Source: Eucommia ulmoides (Eukaryota > Streptophyta > Magnoliopsida > Garryales > Eucommiaceae). From it: a stretch of 64,000 bases of DNA. The stretch is from NCBI GenBank assembly GCA_016647705.1, contig JAENRU010000469.1, positions 373,734-437,733 on the forward strand, in the 5' to 3' direction. Shown one piece after another: positions 46,209 through 59,763 of this stretch (position 1 is the stretch's first letter; each line of letters starts with the position of its first letter). A program made the translations under genes and the position numbers. The notes beneath the pieces are model-generated. The model had not been told where the DNA came from. It did no database searches and saw only the letters and a list, made by a program, of their open reading frames with translations.

Positions 46209-49200
46209 GACCGTTTCACCCCCAAAAAGTGGTAGTTTTCGCCAAAAATGGACGCATTTGATTTTTCATTTCAAAATTGGTTTTTTTGGGTATTTTGCGC
46301 GCGTTTTGCTCAGTATGCCGTTTCTGCCAAAAAAATTGGTATTCGTCGTCCAAAATGGACGAAATTGAATTTTCGGGTCAAACGCGTTCTTCTTGGGCCT
46401 TTGACGATATTTCATCCCAAAAAGTGGTATTTTTTGTCCGAAAATGGAGAAAATTTAATTTTTGCGTCAAATTTGGTCTTTTGCGGCCATTTATAGCCGT
46501 TTTTCTTTGAAGGCCGTTTCACACCGAAAAGTGGTAGTTTTGTCCAAAATGGACGCATTTGATTTCTCATTTCAAAATGGGTTTTCTTGGATATTTTGGG
46601 TGCGTTTTGCCCAGTAGGCCGTTTCCGCCCGAAAAAGTGGTATTCTTCGTCCAAAATGGACGAAGTTTAATTTTTGGGTCAAACGCGGTCTTCTTGGGAT
46701 TATGTTGCTATTTTCTCATGGAAAGTGGTATTTTTGGTCCAAAACAGACGCAGTCGAATTTTTGCGTCAAACTTGGTCTTTTTGGACTTTTTGTGGGCGT
46801 TTTGCTCTAAAGACCGTTTCACCCCAAAAAGTGGTAGTTTTCGCCAAAAATGGAGGCATTTGATTCTTCATTTCAGAATTGATTTTTTGGGTATTTTTGG
46901 TGCATTTTGCTAAGTAGGCCGTTTGTCCCAAAAAAAGTGGTATTCTTCGTCCAAAATGGACGAAGTTTAATTTTTGGTTGCAACGCGGTCTTCTAGGGAT
47001 GTTGTTGCTATTTTCTCATGAAAAGTAGTATTTTTTATCCAAAACATACGCAATCAAATTTTTGAGTCAAACTTGTTCTCTTTGGACTTTTTCTGGGCAT
47101 TTTTCTCTGAAGACCGTTTCACCCCAAAAAGTGGTAGTTTTCGCCGAAAATGGACGCATTTGATTCTTCATTTCAAAGTGGCTTTTCTTGGATATTTTGG
47201 GTGCGTTTTGCCTAGTTGGCCGTTTCCGCCCGAAAAAGTGGTATTCTTCGTTCAAAATGGATGAAGTTTAATTTTTGGGTCAAACGCGGTCTTCTTGGGA
47301 TTATGTTGCTATTTTCTCATGGAAAGTGGTATTTTTGGTCCAAAACAGACGCAATCAAATTTTTGAGTCAAACTTGTTCTTTTTGGACTTTTTCTGGGCG
47401 TTTTGCTCTGAAGACCGTTTCACCCGAAAAAGTGGTAGTTTCCGTCAAAAATGGACGTATTTGATTTTTGGTTTCAAAATTGGTTTTCTGGGATATTTTC
47501 GGTGCGTTTTGCCCAGTAGGCCGTTTCTACCCGAAAAAGTGGTATTCTTCGTCCAAAATGGACGAAATTGAATTTTCGGGTCAAACGCGGTCTTCTTGGG
47601 ATTTTGTTGCTATTTTCTCGAGAAAAATGGTATTTTCGGTCCAAAACGGACGCAGTCGAATTTTTGAGTCAAAGTTGGCCATTTTGGGATTTTTGTTGGG
47701 GTTTTGCTCTGCAGACCGTTTCACCCCCAAAAAGTGGTAGTTTTCGCCAAAAATGGACGCATTTGATTTTTCATTTCAAAATTGGTTTTTTTGGGTATTT
47801 TGCGCGCGTTTTGCTCAGTATGCCGTTTCTGCCCAAAAAATTGGTATTCGTCGTCTAAAATGGACGAAATTGAATTTTCGGGTCAAACGCGTTCTTCATG
47901 GGCCTTTGACGATATTTCATCCCAAAAAGTGGTATTGTTTGTCCGAAAATGGAGAAAATTTAATTTTTGCGTCAAATTTGGTCTTTTGCGGCCATTTATA
48001 GCCGTTTTTCTTTGAAGGCCGTTTCACACCGAAAAGTGGTAGTTTTGTCCAAAATGGACGCATTTGATTTCTCATTTCAAAATGGGTTTTCTTGGATATT
48101 TTGGGTGCGTTTTGCCCAATAGGCCGTTTCCGCCCGAAAAAGTGGTATTCTTCGTCCAAAATGGACGAAGTTTAATTTTTGGGTCAAACGCGGTCTTCTT
48201 GGGATTATGTTGCTATTTTCTCATGGAAAGTGGTATTTTTGGTCCAAAACAGACGCAGTCGAATTTTTGCGTCAAACTTGGACTTTTTGGACTTTTTGTG
48301 GGCGTTTTGCTCTAAAGACCGTTTCACCCCAAAAAGTGGTAGTTTTCGCCAAAAATGGACGCATTTGATTCTTTATTTCAAAATTGAATTTTTTGGGTAT
48401 TTTTGGTGCATTTTGCTAAGTAGGCCGTTTGTCCCAAAAAAAGTGGTATTCTTCGTCCAAAATGGACGAAGTTTAATTTTTGGTTCCAACGCGGTCTTCT
48501 GGGGATGTTGTTGCTATTTTCTCATGAAAAGTGGTATTTTTTGTCCAAAACATACGCAATCAAATTTTTGAGTCAAACTTGTTCTTTTTGGACATTTTCT
48601 GGGCGTTTTGCTCTGAAGACCGTTTCACCCCAAAAAGTGGTAGTTTTCGCCGAAAATGGACGCATTTGATTCTTCATTTCAAAAATGAATTTTTTGGGTG
48701 TGTTGGGTGCGTTTTGCTAAGTAGGCCGTTTGTCCAAAAAAAAGTGGTATTCTTCGTCCAAAATGGACGAAGTTTAATTTTTGGTTCAAACACGGTCTTC
48801 TGTGGATGTTGTTGCTAGTTTCTCATGGAAAGTGGTATTTTTTGTCCAAAACATACGCAATCAAATTTTTGAGTCAAACTTGTTCTCTTTGGACGTTTTC
48901 TGGGCGTTTTTCTCTGAAGACCGTTTCACCCCAAAAAATGGTAGTTTTCGCCGAAAATGGACGCATTTGATTCTTCATTTCAAAATTGAATTTTTTGGGT
49001 ATTTTGGGTGCGTTTTGCTATGTAGGCCGTTTGTCCAAAAAATAGTGGTATTCATCGTCCAAAATGGACGAAGTTTAATTTTTGGGTCAAACGCGGTCGT
49101 TTGGGGATTTTGTTGCTATTTTCTCATGAAAAGTGGTATTTTTTGTCCAAAACAGACGCAATCAAATTTTTGAGTCAAACTTGTTCTCTTTGGACTTTTT

Positions 49201-49822
49201 CTGGGCGTTTTGCTCTGAAGACCGTTTCACCCCAAAAAGTGGTAGTTTCCGCAAAAAATGGACGTATTTGATTTTTGGTTTCAAAATTGGTTTTCTGGGA
49301 TATTTTCGGTGCGTTTTGCCCAGTAGGCCGTTTCTGCCCGAAAAAGTGGTATTCTTCGTCCAAAAGGGACGAAGTTTAATTTTTGGGTCAAACGCGGTCT
49401 TCTTGGGATTTTGTTGCTATTTTCTGGTGAAAAGTGGTATTTTTGGTCCAAAACGGACGCAGTCCAATTTTTGAATCAAAGTTGGCCATTTTGGGATTTT
49501 TGTTGGGGATTTGCTCTGCAGACCGTTTCACCCCCAAAAAGTGGTAGTTTTCACCAAAAATGGACGTATTTGTTTTTTGGTTTCAAAATTGGTTTTTTTG
49601 GGTATTTTGGGTGCGTTTTGCTCAGTAGGCCGTTTCTGCCCAAAAAAGTGGTATTCGTCGTCCAAAATGGATGACATTGAATTTTCGGGTCAAACGCGGT
49701 CTTCTTGGAATTTTGTTGCTATTTTCTCGAGAAAAATGGTATTTTCGGTCCAAAACGGACGCAGTCGAATTTTTGAGTCAAAGTTGGCCATTTTGGGATT
49801 TTTGTTGGCGTTTTGCTCTGCA
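46209..49822 (+). repeat. 12-monomer HOR, copy 2 (3,614 bp), right end replaced
   Basis: Class-1 monomers at 46209 and 47714. It follows copy 1 closely to about 49500. The last 0.3 kb instead has GTATTTGTTTTTTGG, GGATGACATTG and CTTGGAATTTTG, which match 34.8-35.1 and 36.0-36.3 kb. Unit length is nevertheless kept. Confidence 0.9.
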
Positions 49823-51628
49823 GACCGTTTCACCCCCAAAAAGTGGTAGTTTTCGCCAAAAATGGACGCATTTGATTTTTCATTTCAAAATTGGTTTTTT
49901 TGGGTATTTTGCGCGCGTTTTGCTCAGTATGCCGTTTCTGCCAAAAAAATTGGTATTCGTCGTCCAAAATGGACGAAATTGAATTTTCGGGTCAAACGCG
50001 TTCTTCTTGGGCCTTTGACGATATTTCATCCCAAAAAGTGGTATTTTTTGTCCGAAAATGGAGAAAATTTAATTTTTGCGTCAAATTTGGTCTTTTGCGG
50101 CCATTCATAGCCTTTTTTCTTTGAAGGCCGTTTCACTCCGAAAAGTGGTAGTTTTGTCCCAAATGGACGCATTTGATTTCTCATTTCAAAATGGGTTTTC
50201 TTGGATATTTTGGGTGCGTTTTGCCCAGTAGGCCGTTTCCGCCCGAAAAAGTGGTATTCTTCGTCCAAAATGGACGAAGTTTAATTTTTGGGTCAAACGC
50301 GGTCTTCTTGGGATTATGTTGCTATTTTCTCATGGAAAGTGGTATTTTTGGTCCAAAACAGACGCAGTCGAATTTTTGCGTCAAACTTGGTCTTTTTGGA
50401 CTTTTTGTGGGCGTTTTCCTCTAACGACCGTTTCACCCCAAAAAGTGGTAGTTTTCGCCAAAAATGGACGCATTTGATTCTTCATTTCAAAATTGAATTT
50501 TTGGGGTATTTTTGGTGCATTTTGCTAAGTAGGCCGTTTGTCCCAAAAAAAGTGGTATTCTTCGTCAAAAATGGACGAAGTTTAATTTTTGGTTCAAACA
50601 CGGTCTTCTGTGGATGTTGTTGCTAGTTTCTCATGAAAAGTGGTATTTTTTGTCCAAAACATACGCAATCAAATTTTTGAGTCAAACTTGTTCTTTTTGG
50701 ACTTTTTCTGGGCGTTTTGCTCTGAAGACCGTTTCACCCCAAAAAGTGGTAGTTTTCGCCGAAAATGGACGCATTTGATTGTTCATTTCAAAAATGAATT
50801 TTTTGGGTGTGTTGGGTGCGTTTTGCTAAGTAGGCCGTTTGTCCCAGAAAAAGTGGTATTCATCGTCCAAAATGGACGAAGTTTAATTTTTGGTTCAAAC
50901 ACGGTCTTCTGGGGATGTTGTTGCTAGTTTCTCATGAAAAGTGGTATTTTTTGTCCAAAACATACGCAATCAAATTTTTGAGTCAAACTTGTTCTCTTTG
51001 GACTTTTTCTGGGCGTTTTTCTCTGAAGACCGTTTCACCCCAAAAAGTGGTAGTTTTCGCCGAAAATGGACGCATTTGATTCTTCATTTCAAAATGGGTT
51101 TTCTTGGGTATTTTGGGTGCGTTTTGCTATGTAGGCCGTTTGTCCAAAAAATAGTGGTATTCATCGTCCAAAATGGACGAAGTTTAATTTTTGGGTCAAA
51201 CGCGGTCGTTTGGGGATTATGTTGCTATTTTCTCATGGAAAGTGGTATTTTCGGTCCAAAACAAACGCAATCAAATTTTCGAGTCAAACTTGTTCTTTTT
51301 GGACTTTTTCTGGGCGTTTTGCTCTGAAGACCGTTTCACCCCAAAAAGTGGTAGTTTCCGTAAAAATGGACGTATTTGGTTTTTGGTTTCAAAATTGGTT
51401 TTCTGGGATATTTTCGGTGCGTTTTGCCCAGTAGGCCGTTTCTGCCCGAAAAAGTGGTATTCGTCGTCCAAAATGGACGAAATTGAATTTTCGGGTCAAA
51501 CGCGGTCTTCTTGGGATTTTGTTGCTATTTTCTCGAGAAAAATGGTATTTTCGGTCCAAAACGGACGCAGTCGAATTTTTGAGTCAAAGTTGGCCATTTT
51601 GGGATTTTTGTTGGCGTTTTGCTCTGCA
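49823..51628 (+). repeat. 6-monomer unit (1,806 bp)
   Basis: Class 1 at 49823 (marker near 50017) with CATTCATAGCC, otherwise seen at 35.3 and 36.5 kb. Class 2 follows with TTTCACTCCG. Three class-3-type monomers and a class-4 monomer with GTTTCCGTAAAAATGG complete it. Confidence 0.84.
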
Positions 51629-52533
51629 GACCGTTTCACCCCCAAAAAGTGGTAGTTTTCGCCAAAAATGGACGCATTTGATTTTTCATTTCAAAATTGG
51701 TTTTTTTTGGGTATTTTGCGCGCGTTTTGCTCAGTATGCCGTTTCTGCCAAAAAAATTGGTATTCGTCGTCCAAAATGGACGAAATTGAATTTTCGGGTC
51801 TAACGCGTTCTTCTTGGGCCTTTGACGATATTTCATCCCAAAAAGAGGTATTTTTTGTCCGAAAATGGAGAAAATTTAATTTTTGCGTCAAATTTGGTCT
51901 TTTGCGGCCATTTATAGCCGTTTTTCTTTGAAGGCCGTTTCACACCGAAAAGTGGTAGTTTTGTCCAAAATGGACGCATTTGATTTCTCATTTCAAAATG
52001 GGTTTTGTTGGATATTTTGGGTGCGTTTTGCCCAGTAGGCCGTTTCCGCCCGAAAAAGTGGTATTCTTCGTCCAAAATGGACGAAGTTTAATTTTTGGCT
52101 CAAACGCGGTCTTCTTGGGATTATGTTGCTATTTTCTCATGGAAAGTGGTATTTTTGGTCCAAAACAGACGCAATCAAATTTTTGAGTCAAACTTGTTCT
52201 TTTTGGACTTTTTCTGGGCGTTTTGCTCTGAAGACCGTTTCACCCCAAAAAGTGGTTGTTTCCGCCAAAAATAGACGTATTGGATTTTTGGTTTCAAAAT
52301 TGGTTTTCTGGGATATTTTCGGTGCGTTTTGCCCAGTAGGCCGTTTCTGCCCGAAAAAGTGGTATTCTTCGTCCAAAATGGACGAAGTTTAATTTTTGGG
52401 TCAAACGCGGTCTTCTTGGGATTTTATTGCTATTTTCTCGAGAAAAATGGTATTTTCGGTCCAAAACGGACGCAGTCGAATTTTTGAGTCAAAGTTGGCC
52501 ATTTTGGGATTTTTGTTGGCGTTTTGCTCTGCA
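51629..52533 (+). repeat. 3-monomer unit (905 bp), the shortest class-1 interval of the right half
   Basis: Class 1 (51629), then a class-2 monomer whose block C turns into class 3 near 52165 (CAGACGCAATCAAATTTTTGAG), then class 4. The class-3 monomers present in neighbouring units are absent, as expected from an in-register loss. Confidence 0.85.
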
Positions 52534-54341
52534 GACCGTTTCGCCCCCAAAAAGTGGTAGTTTTCGCCAAAAATGGACGCATTTGATTTTTCATTTCAAA
52601 ATTGGTTTTTTTGGGTATTTTGCGCGCGTTTTGCTCAGTATGCCGTTTCTGCCAAAAAAATTGGTATTCGTCGTCCAAAATGGACGAAATTGAATTTTCG
52701 GGTCTAACGCGTTCTTCTTGGGCCTTTGACGATATTTCATCCCAAAAAGTGGTATTGTTTGTCCGAAAATGGAGAAAATTTAATTTTTGCGTCAAATTTG
52801 GTCTTTTGCGGCCATTTATAGCCGTTTTTTTTTTAAGGCCGTTTCACACCGAAAAGTGGTAGTTTTGTCCAAAATGGACGCATTGGATTTCTCATTTCAA
52901 AATGGGTTTTGTTGGATATTTTGGGTGCGTTTTGCCCAGTAGGCCGTTTCCGCCCGAAAAAGTGGTATTCTTCGTAAAAAATGGACGAAGTTTAATTTTT
53001 GGGTCAAACGCGGTCTTCTTGGGATTATGTTGCTATTTTCTCATGGAAAGTGGTATTTTTGGTCCAAAACAGACGCAGTCGAATTTTTGCGTCAAACTTG
53101 GTCTTTTTGGACTTTTTGTGGGCGTTTTGCTCTAAAGACCGTTTCATCCCAAAAAGTGGTAGTTTTCGCCAAAAATGGACGCATTTGATTCTTCATTTCA
53201 AAATTGAATTTTTTGGGTATTTTTGGTGCATTTTGCTAAGTAGGCCGTTTGTCCCAAAAAAAAGTGGTATTCTTCGTCCAAAATGGACGAAGTTTAATTT
53301 TTGGTTCCAACGCGGTCTTCTGGGGATGTTGTTGCTATTTTCTCATGAAAAGTGGTATTTTTTGTCCAAAACATACGCAATCAAATTTTTGAGTCAAACT
53401 TGTTCTTTTTGGACTTTTTCTGTGCGTTTTGCTCTAAAGACCGTTTCACCCCAAAAAGTGGTAGTTTTCGCCGAAAATGGACGCATTTGATTGCTCATTT
53501 CAAAAGTGAATTTTTTGGGTGTGTTGGGTGCGTTTTACTAAGTAGGTCGTTTGTCCAAAAAAAAGTGGTATTCTTCGTCTAAAATGGACGAAGTTTAATT
53601 TTTGGTTCAAACACGGTCTTCTGGGGATGTTGTTGCTAGTTTCTCATGAAAAGTGGTATTTTTTGTCCAAAACATACGCAATCAAATTTTTGAGTCAAAC
53701 TTGTTCTCTTTGGACTTTTTCTGGGCGTTTTTCTCTAAAGACCGTTTCACCCCAAAAAGTGGTAGTTTTCGCCGAAATTGGACGCATTTGATTCTTCATT
53801 TCAAAATGGGTTTTCTTGGATATTTTGGGTGCGTTTTGCCCAGTTGGCCGTTTCCGCCCGAAAAAGTGGTATTCTTTGTCCAAAATGGACGAAGTTTAAT
53901 TTTTGGGTCAAACGCGGTCTTCTTGGGATTATGTTGCTATTTTCTCATGGAAAGTGGTATTTTTGGTCCAAAACAGGCGCAATCAAATTTTCGAGTCAAA
54001 CTTGTTCTTTTTGGACTTTTTCTGGGCGTTTTGCTCTGAAGACCGTTTCACCCCAAAAAGTGGTAGTTTCCGTAAAAAATGGACGTATTTGGTTTTTGGT
54101 TTCAAAATTGGTTTTCTGGGATATTTTCGGTGCGTTTTGCCCAGTAGGCCGTTTCTGCCCGAAAAAGTGGTATTCGTCGTCCAAAATGGACGAAATTGAA
54201 TTTTCGGGTCAAACGCGGTCTTCTTGGGATTTTGTTGCTATTTTCCCGAGAAAAATGGTATTTTCGGTCCAAAACGGACGCAGTCGAATTTTTGAGTCAA
54301 AGTTGGCCATTTTGGGATTTTTGTTGGCGTTTTGCTCTGCA
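52534..54341 (+). repeat. 6-monomer HOR, copy 1 (1,808 bp)
   Basis: Class 1 (52534, marker near 52728), class 2, three class-3-type monomers and class 4. The second class-3 monomer has TTGCTCATTTCAAAAGTG. Recurs at 54342 with a shift of 1,807-1,808 bp. Class 1 carries GGTCTAACGCG. Confidence 0.88.
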
Positions 54342-56148
54342 GACCGTTTCACCCCCAAAAAGTGGTAGTTTTCGCCAAAAATGGACGCATTTGATTTTTC
54401 ATTTCAAAATTGGTTTTTTTGGGTATTTTGCGCGCGTTTTGCTCAGTATGCCATTTCTGCCAAAAAAATTGGTATTCGTCGTCCAAAATGGACGAAATTG
54501 AATTTTCGGGTCTAACGCGTTCTTCTTGGGCCTTTGACGATATTTCATCCCAAAAAGTGGTATTTTTTGTCCGAAAATGGAGAAAATTTAATTTTTGCGT
54601 CAAATTTGGTCTTTTGCGGCCATTTATAGCCGTTTTTCTTTGAAGGCCGTTTCACACCGAAAAGTGGTAGTTTTGTCCAAAATGGACGCATTTGATTTCT
54701 CATTTCAAAATGGGTTTTGTTGGATATTTTGGGTGCGTTTTGCCCAGTAGGCCGTTTCCGCCCGAAAAAGTGGTATTCTTCGTCCAAAATGGACGAAGTT
54801 TAATTTTTGGGTCAAACGCGGTCTTCTTGGGATTATGTTGCTATTTTCTTATGGAAAGTGGTATTTTTGGTCCAAAACAGACGCAGTCGAATTTTTGCGT
54901 CAAACTTGGTCTTTTTGGACTTTTTGTGGGCGTTTTGCTCTAAAGACCGTTTCACCCCAAAAAGTGGTAGTTTTCGCCAAAAATGGACGCATTTGATTCT
55001 TCATTTCAAAATTGAATTTTTTGGGTATTTTTGGTGCATTTTGCTAAGTAGGCCGTTTGTCCCAAAAAAAGTGGTATTCTTCGTCCAAAATGGACGAAGT
55101 TTAATTTTTGGTTCCAACGCGGTCTTCTGGGGATGTTGTTGCTATTTTCTCATGAAAAGTGGTATTTTTTGTCCAAAACATACGCAATCAAATTTTTGAG
55201 TCAAACTTGTTCTTTTTGGACTTTTTCTGGGCGTTTTGCTCTACAGACCGTTTCACCCCAAAAAGTGGTAGTTTTCGCCGAAAATGGACGCATTTGATTG
55301 TTCATTTCAAAAGTGAATTTTTTGGGTGTGTTGGGTGCGTTTTGCTAAGTAGGCCGTTTGTCCAAAAAAAAGTGGTATTCTTCGTCCAAAATGGACGAAG
55401 TTTAATTTTTGGTTCAAACACGGTCTTCTGGGGATGTTGTTGCTAGTTTCTCATGAAAAGTGGTATTTTTTGTCCAAAACATACGCAATCAAATTTTTGA
55501 GTAAAACTTGTTCTCTTTGGACTTTTTCTGGGCGTTTTTCTCTGAAGACCGTTTCACCCCAAAAAGTGGTAGTTTTCGCCGAAAATGGACGCATTTGATT
55601 CTTCATTTCAAAATGGGTTTTCTTGGATATTTTGGGTGCGTTTTGCCCAGTTGGCCGTTTTCGCCCGAAAAAGTGGTATTCTTCGTCCAAAATGGACGAA
55701 GTTTAATTTTTGGGTCAAACGCGGTCTTCTTGGGATTATGTTGCTATTTTCTCATGGAAAGTGGTATTTTTGGTCCAAAACAGACGCAATCAAATTTTCG
55801 AGTCAAACTTGTTCTTTTTGGACTTTTTCTGGGCGTTTTGCTCTGAAGACCGTTTCACCCCAAAAAGTGGTAGTTTCCGTAAAAAATAGACGTATTTGGT
55901 TTTTGGTTTCAAAATTGGTTTTCTGGGATATTTTCGGTGCGTTTTGCCCAGTAGGCCGTTTCTGCCCGAAAAAGTGGTATTCGTCGTCCAAAATGGACGA
56001 AATTGAATTTTCGGGTCAAACACGGTCTTCTTGGGATTTTGTTGCTATTTTCTCGAGAAAAATGGTATTTTCGGTCCAAAACGGACGCAGTCGAATTTTT
56101 GAGTCAAAGTTGGCCATTTTGGGATTTTTGTTGGCGTTTTGCTCTGCA
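54342..56148 (+). repeat. 6-monomer HOR, copy 2 (1,807 bp)
   Basis: Class 1 (54342) again with GGTCTAACGCG. Class 4 has GTTTCCGTAAAAAATAGACG. Copy 1 has GGACG at that place. The CAAAAGTGAATTTTTT variant is shared with copy 1. Confidence 0.88.
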
Positions 56149-58257
56149 GACCGTTTCACCCCCAAAAAGTGGTAGTTTTCGCCAAAAATGGACGCATTTG
56201 ATTTTTCATTTCAAAATTGGTTTTTTTGGGTATTTTGCGCGCGTTTTGCTCAGTATGCCGTTTCTGCCAAAAAAATTGGTATTCGTCGTCCAAAATGGAC
56301 GAAATTGAATTTTCGGGTCTAACGCGTTCTTCTTGGGCCTTTGACGATATTTCATCCCAAAAAGTGGTATTTTTTGTCCGAAAATGGAGAAAATTTAATT
56401 TTTGCGTCAAATTTGGTCTTTTGCGGCCATTTATAGCCGTTTTTCTTTGAAGGCCGTTTCACACCGAAAAGTGGTAGTTTTGTCCAAAATGGACGCATTT
56501 GATTTCTCATTTCAAAATGGGTTTTGTTGGATATTTTGGGTGCGTTTTGCCCAGTAGGCCGTTTCCGCCCGAAAAAGTGGTATTCTTCGTCAAAAATGGA
56601 CGAAGTTTAATTTTTGGGTCAAACGCGGTCTTCTTGGGATTATGTTGCTATTTTCTCATGGAAAGTGGTATTTTTGGTCCAAAACAGACGCAGTCGAATT
56701 TTTGCGTGAAACTTGGTCTTTTTGGACTTTTTGTGGGCGTTTTGCTCTAAAGACCGTTTCATCCCAAAAAGTGGTAGTTTTCGCCAAAAATGGACGCATT
56801 TGATTCTTCATTTCAAAATTGAATTTTTTGGGTGTGTTGGGTGCGTTTTGCTAAGTAGGCCGTTTGTCCCAAAAAAAGTGGTATTCATCGTCCAAAATGG
56901 ACGAAGTTTAATTTTTGGTTCCAACGCGGTCTTCTGGGGATGTTGTTGCTATTTTCTCATGAAAAGTGGTATTTTTTGTCAAAAACATACGCAATCAAAT
57001 TTTTGAGTCAAACTTGTTCTTTTTGGACTTTTTCTGGGCGTTTTGCTCTGAAGACCGTTTCACCCCAAAAAGTGGTAGTTTTCGCCGAAAATGGACGCAT
57101 TTGATTGTTCATTTCAAAAATGAATTTTTTGGGTGTGTTGGGTGCGTTTTGCTAAGTAGGCCGTTTGTCCCAAAAAAAGTGGTATTCATCGTCCAAAATG
57201 GACGAAGTTTAATTTTTGGTTCAAACACGGTCTTCTGGGGATGTTGTTGCTAGTTTCTCATGAAAAGTGGTATTTTTTGTCCAAAACAAACGCAATCAAA
57301 TTTTTGAGTCATACTTGTTCTCTTTGGACTTTTTCTGGGCGTTTTTCTCTGAAGACCGTTTCACCCCAAAAAGTGGTAGTTTTCGCCGAAAATGGACGCA
57401 TTTGATTCTTCATTTCAAAATGGGTTTTCTTGGATATTTTGGGTGCGTTTTGCCCAGTTGGCCGTTTCCGCCCGAAAAAGTGGTATTCTTCGTCCGAAAT
57501 GGACGAAGTTTAATTTCTGGGTCAAACGCGGTCTTCTTGGGATTATGTTGCTATTTTCTCATGGAAAGTGGTATTTTTGGTCCAAAACAGACGCAATCAA
57601 ATTTTTGAGTCAAACTTGTTCTTTTTGGACTTTTTCTGGGCGTTTTGCTCTGAAGACCGTTTCACCCCAAAAAGTGGTAGTTTCCGCCAAAAATGGACGT
57701 ATTGGATTTTTGGTTTCAAAATTGGTTTTCTGGGATATTTTCGGTGCGTTTTGCCCAGTAGGCCGTTTCTGCCCGAAAAAGTGGTATTCTTCGTCCAAAA
57801 GGGACGAAGTTTAATTTTTGGGTCAAACGCGGTCTTCTTGGGATTTTGTTGCTATTTTCTCGTGAAAAGTGGTATTTTTGGTCCAAAACGGACGCAGTCC
57901 AATTTTTGAGTCAAAGTTGGCCATTTTGGGATTTTTGTTGGGGATTTGCTCTGCAGACCGTTTCACCCCCAAAAAGTGGTAGTTTTCGCCAAAAATGGAC
58001 GTATTTGATTTTTGGTTTCAAAATTGGTTTTTTTGGGTATTTTGGGTGCGTTTTGCTCAGTAGGCCGTTTCTGCCCAAGAAAGTGGTATTCGTCGTCCAA
58101 AATGGACGAAATTGAATTTTCGGGTCAAACGCGGTCTTCTTGGGATTTTGTTGCTATTTTCTCGAGAAAAATGGTATTTTCGGTCCAAAACGGACGCAGT
58201 CGAATTTTTGAGTCAAAGTTGGCCATTTTGGGATTTTTGTTGGCGTTTTGCTCTGCA
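56149..58257 (+). repeat. 7-monomer unit (2,109 bp)
   Basis: Starts as a third copy of the 6-mer (to about 57.6 kb, shift 1,807 bp) but gains a class-4 monomer: the one with AAAAGGGACGAAG near 57790 is followed by a second with GGGGATTTGCTCTGC upstream. The last 0.4 kb pairs with 59.36-59.76 kb. Confidence 0.84.
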
Positions 58258-59763
58258 GACCGTTTCACCCCCAAAAGTGGTAGTTTTCGCCAAAAATGGA
58301 CGCATTTGATTTTTCATTTCAAAATTGGTTTTTTTGGGTATTTTGCGCGCGTTTTGCTCAGTATGCCGTTTCTGCCAAAAAAATTGGTATTCGTCGTCCA
58401 AAATGGACGAAATTGAATTTTCGGGTCAAACGCGTTCTTCTTGGGCCTTTGACGATATTTCATCCCAAAAAGTGGTATTTTTTGTCCGAAAATGGAGAAA
58501 ATTTAATTTTTGCGTCAAATTTGGTCTTTTGCGGCCATTTATAGCCGTTTTTCTTTGAAGGCCGTTTCACACCGAAAAGTGGTAGTTTTGTCCAAAATAG
58601 ACGCATTTGATTTCTCATTTCAAAATGGGTTTTCTTGGATATTTTGGGTGCGTTTTGCCCAGTAGGCCGTTTCCGCCCGAAAAAGTGGTATTCTTCGTCA
58701 AAAATGGACGAAGTTTAATTTTTGGGTCAAACGCGGTCTTCTTGGGATTATGTTGCTATTTTCTCATGGAAAGTGGTATTTTTGGTCCAAAACAGACGCA
58801 GTCGAATTTTTGCGTCAAACTTGGTCTTTTTGGACTTTTTGTGGGCGTTTTGCTCTAAAGACCGTTTCACCCCAAAAAGTGGTAGTTTTCACCAAAAATG
58901 GACGCATTTGATTCTTCATTTCAAAATTGAATTTTTTGGGTATTTTTGGTGCATTTTGCTAAGTAGGCCGTTTGTCCCAAAAAAAGTGGTATTCTTCGTC
59001 CAAAATGGACGAAGTTTAATTTTTGGTTCAAACACGGTCTTCTGTGGATGTTGTTGCTAGTTTCTCATGAAAAGTGGTATTTTTTGTCCAAAACATACGC
59101 AATCAAATGTTTGAGTCAAACTTGTTCTTTTTGGACTTTTTCTGGGCGTTTTGCTCTGAAGACCGTTTCACCCCAAAAAGTGGTAGTTTTCGCCGAAAAT
59201 GGACGCATTTGATTGTTCATTTCAAAAATGAATTTTTTGGGTGTGTTGGGTGCGTTTTGCTAAGTAGGCCGTTTGTCCAAAAAATAGTGGTATTCTTCGT
59301 CCAAAATGGACGAAGTTTAATTTTTGGTTCAAACACGGTCTTCTGGGGATGTTGTTGCTAGTTTATCTTGAAAAGTGGTATTTTTGGTCCAAAACGGACG
59401 CTGTCCAATTTTTGAGTCAAAGTTGGCCATTTTGGGATTTTTGTTGGGGATTTGCTCTGCAGACCGTTTCACCCCCAAAAAGTGGTAGTTTTCGCCAAAA
59501 ATGGACGTATTTGATTTTTGGTTTCAAAATTGGTTTTTTTGGGTATTTTGGGTGCGTTTTGCTCATTAGGCCGTTTCTGCCCCAGAAAGTGGTATTCGTC
59601 GTCCAAAATGGACGAAATTGAATTTTCGGGTCAAACGCGGTCTTCTTGGGATTTTGTTGCTATTTTCTCGAGAAAAATGGTATTTTCGGTCCAAAACGGA
59701 CGCAGTCGAATTTTTGAGTCAAAGTTGGCCATTTTGGGATTTTTGTTGGCGTTTTGCTCTGCA
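58258..59763 (+). repeat. 5-monomer unit (1,506 bp)
   Basis: Class 1 (58258) belongs to the GGTCAAACGCG lineage, unlike its neighbours at 56149 and 61268. A junction near 59361 joins class-3 GCTAGTTTATC to class-4 TTGAAAAGTGGTATTTTTGG. The class-4/class-1 pair that follows repeats 57.86-58.5 kb at 1,506 bp. Confidence 0.85.

Noticed and set aside
42595-49822. Assembly artefact as explanation for the two near-identical 12-mers
   Set aside because: Not excluded, but the copies differ at several bases and copy 2 has its own right end, which a simple duplicated contig would not show.
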